NCBI GenBank assembly: GCA_021158625.1
Contig: JAGGUG010000007.1
Span: 1 to 34,463 of the forward strand
Length of the DNA: 34,463 nucleotides
Source of the DNA: Candidatus Omnitrophota bacterium
GTDB taxonomy: Bacteria; Omnitrophota; 4484-213
Reading direction: 5' to 3'
A program made the translations under genes and the position numbers. The notes under the pieces are model-generated. The model did no database searches and was not told the DNA's origin. It worked only from the letters and a program-made list of their open reading frames with translations. Numbering within the stretch: the first letter of the stretch is position 1; each line of letters begins with the position of its first letter. Shown here one piece after another: positions 31,404 to 34,463 of the stretch.

Positions 31404-31476
31404 TCCTCGGCTCGCGCCTTCAGGTATAATTAGAGGCAACTTCTCTATTGCCTCTATACAAGGATTCGGCGAGCAA
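31404..31476. repeat. Nested-hairpin repeat (family 1), copy h, opposite orientation
   Basis: CTCGCGCC (31411-31418), TAGAGGC/GCCTCTA, GGCGAG (31468-31473): the only copy with the reverse orientation. TATAATTAGAGGC reads on the plus strand here. It ends 5 nt from the CCA of tRNA-Val. Confidence 0.75.
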
Positions 31477-31480
31477 GGGT

Positions 31481-31557
31481 TGGTGGACGATGCAGGATTT
31501 GAACCTGCGACCTCGTCGATGTGAGCGACGCGCTCTAACCAACTGAGCTAATCGTCC
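31481..31557 (-). tRNA. tRNA-Val(CAC)
   Basis: A 77-nt tRNA. GGACGAT pairs perfectly with ATCGTCC, discriminator A, CCA encoded. The anticodon arm CGTCG-CTCACAT-CGACG gives CAC (codon GUG). D arm AGCTCAGTTGGTTAGAGC and T arm GCAGG-TTCAAAT-CCTGC are canonical. It begins 3 nt after the hisB stop. Confidence 0.96.
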
Positions 31558-31560
31558 TAT

Positions 31561-32205
31561 CTATATCTTCCCTTTTGTAGAAGGAACACCTTTGCGTCGA
31601 GGATCAATTTGCGTTGCCTTATCCAAAGCAATCCCTAAGGCTTTAAAAATTGCCTCTAATGTGTGGTGCAAATCCGAAGTTGGTTTAAGAGTGATATGGA
31701 TATTTATCCCGCAGTTATTTGCAAAAGATTGCAAAAAATGCTTAGCATCCTCAAAGGTATATTTCTCTTCCGATTTTAAATTCTCAATAAATTGTTCCAC
31801 ACCTGTTAAATCATTCCAACTTAAACGAGAAGGCATAAAAGTTTCAAAATTTAAAGAGGATCGCCCGCTTATATCCAGAGTTACCTGCGCCAAAGCCTCA
31901 TCCATCGGCACTGCCGCAAAACCGATTCTCCTTATTCCCTTTTTATCTCCCAACGCCTCTTTAAATGCCTCACCTAAACAAATTCCGATATCCTCGTTTG
32001 TGTGGTGAATACCAACCTCAAGGTCGCCCTCTGCTTTAATCTCTAAGTCAAACAAACCCCAGTAAGTAAATAATTCCAGCATATGGTTTAAAAAGGGAAT
32101 TTTGGTATCTATATCTGCTTTTCCTTCCCCATCTATGTTTAGTGTCAATTTAATGCTGGTTTCTTTGGTTTTGCGGATTTTCTTCGCTATTCTTGTTTTC
32201 ACCAT
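31561..32205 (-). CDS. hisB: Imidazoleglycerol-phosphate dehydratase
   Basis: Mn-dependent enzyme of histidine synthesis (sixth step), the monofunctional form of 214 residues. The metal motifs are FLNHMLELF, HHTNEDIGICLGEA and DLHHTLEAIFKALG. I start it at ATG 32205 (MVKTRIAKKIRK), with GAGGGAGAA right before it; an upstream ATG at 32232 in the same frame would add 9 residues. Either way it overlaps the end of hisD (56 bp from 32205), so the two are coupled. Confidence 0.95.
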   Translation of the reverse strand: MVKTRIAKKIRKTKETSIKLTLNIDGEGKADIDTKIPFLNHMLELFTYWGLFDLEIKAEGDLEVGIHHTNEDIGICLGEAFKEALGDKKGIRRIGFAAVPMDEALAQVTLDISGRSSLNFETFMPSRLSWNDLTGVEQFIENLKSEEKYTFEDAKHFLQSFANNCGINIHITLKPTSDLHHTLEAIFKALGIALDKATQIDPRRKGVPSTKGKI

Positions 32206-33454
32206 TTCTCCCTCTGCTCTTTGTTTTCTCACCTTGAATGAACCTTACTTCTACTGATTCTTTATGCCTTGGCATCCCTTCTATCTCGGCTAATTTACCG
32301 ATGGCTTCCCTTGCTCTCTCCAACCCCTTTCGGGAATAAGAGATATAATGCGAACTCTTCATAAAGCTATCAATACTTAAACAAGAATGAAAATGGGCCC
32401 TTCCCTGGGTAGGCAGGATATGACTTGGTCCGGCAAAATAATCCCCTACGGTTACCGGTGAATATCTGCCCACAAATATCGCCCCGGCATTCTTTATCAA
32501 GGGAAGAAATTCCTTTGCCTTAGTAAGCATAACCTCAAGATGCTCAGGGGCAAGTAGATTAACCACCTCAGCAGCCTCGTTAATATTTTCTACCAAGACT
32601 ATCCACCCTTTCTGCAACTCTCTCTTCACTTTCTCAGCAAGTCTCTGGGAAGTAGTTACCAATATCCCCTTACCTTCTTTATGCTCCTGTTGGGCAAGGA
32701 GGTCAGCGACTACAAAAGAGGTGGGGGCACTCTCATCGGCTATAATCACCACTTCACTGGGTCCGGCAAGCATATCAATATCAACGAATCCAAAAACCTG
32801 CCTTTTTGCCTCCTGGACATAGGCATTCCCCGGACCAACAATCTTATCTACTTTTCTAATTGTCTGGGTGCCAATGGCTAAACCAGCAATTGCCTGCGCT
32901 CCACCCACCCGATAAATTTCTTTTATCTCTAATAAATTCGCCACCACCAAGATATGGGCATCAATCTCTTTGTGCTCATCTGGGGGAGAGGCAAGGGCAA
33001 TTTCCTTTACCCCGGCGAGCTTTGCCGGGATTACGGACATATACACCGTAGAGATTAAAGGGGCGCTGCCGCCGGGAATATAAATCCCTACCCGATTTAT
33101 TGGATGCACAATCCGACCCAAAACAACACCGTCTTTTCTTGTTTTAAAAGACCTCTTCTTTTCTTTTTTATAAAACTCACTCACATTATCTATCGCTGAG
33201 CGCAATAAAGGAACAAAATCACAATCTATCCGCTGATAAGCCCTGTTTATATCTCCCTCACTAACCCTTATTCTCTTAAGAGGAAGCTTAACCTTATCAA
33301 ATTCCTTTGTCCACCTCAATAATGCCTTATCCCCATTCCTGGCTACATCCTTGATTACCCTCCGCACTACTCTGCTTATCTTCTCGTCTGGGGAATAACT
33401 TAGAAGCGAGGAAATCTTTTCCCGATTGTTTTTATTATAAGTGATTATTTCCAT
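32150..33454 (-). CDS. hisD: Histidinol dehydrogenase
   Basis: Zinc enzyme of the last two steps of histidine synthesis, 434 residues. VGIYIPGGSAPLISTVYMSV, GPGNAYVQEAKRQVFG, DIDMLAGPSEVVIIAD and GPSHILPTQGRA are the family signatures. After the conserved core the protein carries an extra polar tail (GRNGENKNSEENPQNQRNQH) that exists only because the frame runs on through the start of hisB. Start ATG 33454 lies 11 bp after mcsB. Confidence 0.96.
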   Translation of the reverse strand: MEIITYNKNNREKISSLLSYSPDEKISRVVRRVIKDVARNGDKALLRWTKEFDKVKLPLKRIRVSEGDINRAYQRIDCDFVPLLRSAIDNVSEFYKKEKKRSFKTRKDGVVLGRIVHPINRVGIYIPGGSAPLISTVYMSVIPAKLAGVKEIALASPPDEHKEIDAHILVVANLLEIKEIYRVGGAQAIAGLAIGTQTIRKVDKIVGPGNAYVQEAKRQVFGFVDIDMLAGPSEVVIIADESAPTSFVVADLLAQQEHKEGKGILVTTSQRLAEKVKRELQKGWIVLVENINEAAEVVNLLAPEHLEVMLTKAKEFLPLIKNAGAIFVGRYSPVTVGDYFAGPSHILPTQGRAHFHSCLSIDSFMKSSHYISYSRKGLERAREAIGKLAEIEGMPRHKESVEVRFIQGEKTKSRGRNGENKNSEENPQNQRNQH

Positions 33455-33465
33455 CCTTCTACTCT

Positions 33466-34463
33466 TTACTCTCTTACCTCTTTTAGTTTCTGCCGAATAA
33501 GTTCCGCCCTCTTGATATCCCTTTGATAGGCGTTTAGTTTCTTTCCCTCTATCTTTTGCAGATGGGCTGGCTGGGTGAGCAAAAAGAGCTCGTTTATTTT
33601 CTTTAACTGAACATCTTTTAAGATATCTAAATCTGCTCCTAAACGCACCATTGAGAGCAGATTCATTGTCTCTCCGCTGTTGATGAAATAGGAGTTCTTT
33701 AAGAGCCCATAAGCCCGCCAGATTTGGTTGTAGAGAATCTCGCGATTTTGTTTCAAGAGAAGTTTTCTCCTTTCCTCTTCATAATTAATAATCTGACGCA
33801 CCACCCTTTCTAAGTTATCAATAATATCCTCTTCACTCCTGCCTAAAGTAATCTGATTGGAGAATTGAAAAAAGTTTCCACTTGCCTCTGTCCCCTCGCC
33901 ATAAAGCCCGCGGGCAACAATCCCTAATTTGGAAAGCGTCTGCAAAATACTTCCTATCTGCTTACTCATCACCAGTGCCGGCAGATGGAGCATCAGAGAG
34001 GCGCGCATCCCCGTGCCTACATTTGTCGGGCAGGCAGTGAGATAACCCCACTGCGGGCTAAAGGCATAGTTTAATTTCTGCTCTAACTGCTCGTCTAATT
34101 CATTAATCAGTCGCCAGGCATCACTCAGATTAAAGCCCGATTGGAAGACCTGAATTCGCAGATGGTCTTCCTCATTGAGCATTACGCTGATAATCTCTTT
34201 CTCGCTAATAACTACCGCCTTGGAGTCCCTGCCCCTCGTCTGCTCCCGACTAATCAAATGCCTCTCTAATAAAAATTGTTTATCAAGGGCATCCAACCTA
34301 TCAAGCTCAGCAAAAAGGCCGTTCTTTAAATATTTAATTTGGAAAATAGCATCTTTCATCAGAGAGAGAACCTCTTTTCTCTCTTTTTTATCGGCCCACT
34401 GGGGAAAGGAAAAATCCCTCAGATTCCTTGCCAGACGAATTCTGCTACTAATCACAATATGCG
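33466..34463 (-). CDS. mcsB: Protein arginine kinase McsB (ATP:guanido phosphotransferase), 5' end beyond window
   Basis: Phosphorylates arginine residues of proteins, marking them for Clp degradation in Firmicutes. 331 residues are visible. The phosphagen-kinase domain shows VISSRIRLARNL, CPTNVGTGMRASLMLHLPAL and RGLYGEGTEASGNFFQFSNQ. A GTG at 34455 is in frame, but the frame is open past it to the window end (HIVISSRIRLAR), and in relatives this is internal sequence, so about 20 to 30 N-terminal residues are missing. mcsA and clpC are not in view. Confidence 0.94.
   Translation of the reverse strand, partial: HIVISSRIRLARNLRDFSFPQWADKKERKEVLSLMKDAIFQIKYLKNGLFAELDRLDALDKQFLLERHLISREQTRGRDSKAVVISEKEIISVMLNEEDHLRIQVFQSGFNLSDAWRLINELDEQLEQKLNYAFSPQWGYLTACPTNVGTGMRASLMLHLPALVMSKQIGSILQTLSKLGIVARGLYGEGTEASGNFFQFSNQITLGRSEEDIIDNLERVVRQIINYEEERRKLLLKQNREILYNQIWRAYGLLKNSYFINSGETMNLLSMVRLGADLDILKDVQLKKINELFLLTQPAHLQKIEGKKLNAYQRDIKRAELIRQKLKEVRE

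Noticed and set aside
34453-34455. GTG as the start of mcsB
   Set aside because: The frame is open beyond it and the residues before it (HI, then VISSRIRLAR) fit the interior of the family, so the gene is cut by the window end.

Overview
This 34.5 kb window is a bacterial chromosome segment in which every protein gene and recognisable tRNA reads on the minus strand. The set (uncoupled pheT, gyrB-gyrA, dnaN, DciA-like DUF721, GuaB3-type IMP dehydrogenase, McsB arginine kinase, CT398-like zinc-ribbon coiled-coil protein, RtcB with archease, MetF, DUF5679) and the very repeat-rich spacers suggest an uncultured lineage such as Candidatus Omnitrophota or a relative. That placement is inferred from gene content and style; no 16S or ribosomal protein is present to prove it.

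Read in the direction of transcription (high to low coordinates), the layout is: mcsB (cut by the window end), hisD, hisB, tRNA-Val; a small membrane protein, the zinc-ribbon coiled-coil gene and guaB3; tRNA-Met(CAT) and a half tRNA(CAT); a nucleotidyltransferase-fold gene with a 49-residue partner, tilS, ftsH and a stand-alone N-terminal FolP domain; DUF5679 and metF; an MNT/HEPN pair whose HEPN gene has an amber stop; dnaN; BrnT/BrnA and a PIN-like gene; DUF721, gyrB, gyrA; a small membrane protein split by a possible -1 frameshift; MntA/HepT; archease, rtcB, serS and an M50-like membrane protein; tRNA-Ser(TGA) lying inside the remains of another tRNA-Ser; an RRM protein, a TRL-like lipoprotein, an NYN nuclease and ktrB; tRNA-Arg and tRNA-Ser(GGA); a glycine-zipper lipoprotein; pheT, a 6S RNA gene and rarA (cut by the window start).

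Themes: information processing dominates (gyrase, sliding clamp, three translation synthetase or tRNA-modifying enzymes, five intact tRNAs, 6S RNA). RNA repair (RtcB/archease) sits beside several small RNA-damaging or nucleotidyl-transferring modules (MntA/HepT, BrnT/BrnA, a PIN-like gene, MNT/HEPN, NYN). The block between dnaN and DUF721-gyrB, where recF often lies, is occupied by toxin-antitoxin type genes.

The least ordinary feature is the non-coding DNA. At least six families of structured repeats fill nearly every spacer. Two show clear compensatory changes in their stems (a nested-hairpin family with eight copies, and a three-arm junction family with about six), one abuts the CCA ends of tRNA genes, and some have entered reading frames: PheT twice, GyrB once, and the FtsH C-terminus. 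A strong plus-strand promoter followed by a two-hairpin, about 53-nt unit ending in an intrinsic terminator may be an undescribed small RNA. No transposase, integrase or CRISPR array is visible in the window.
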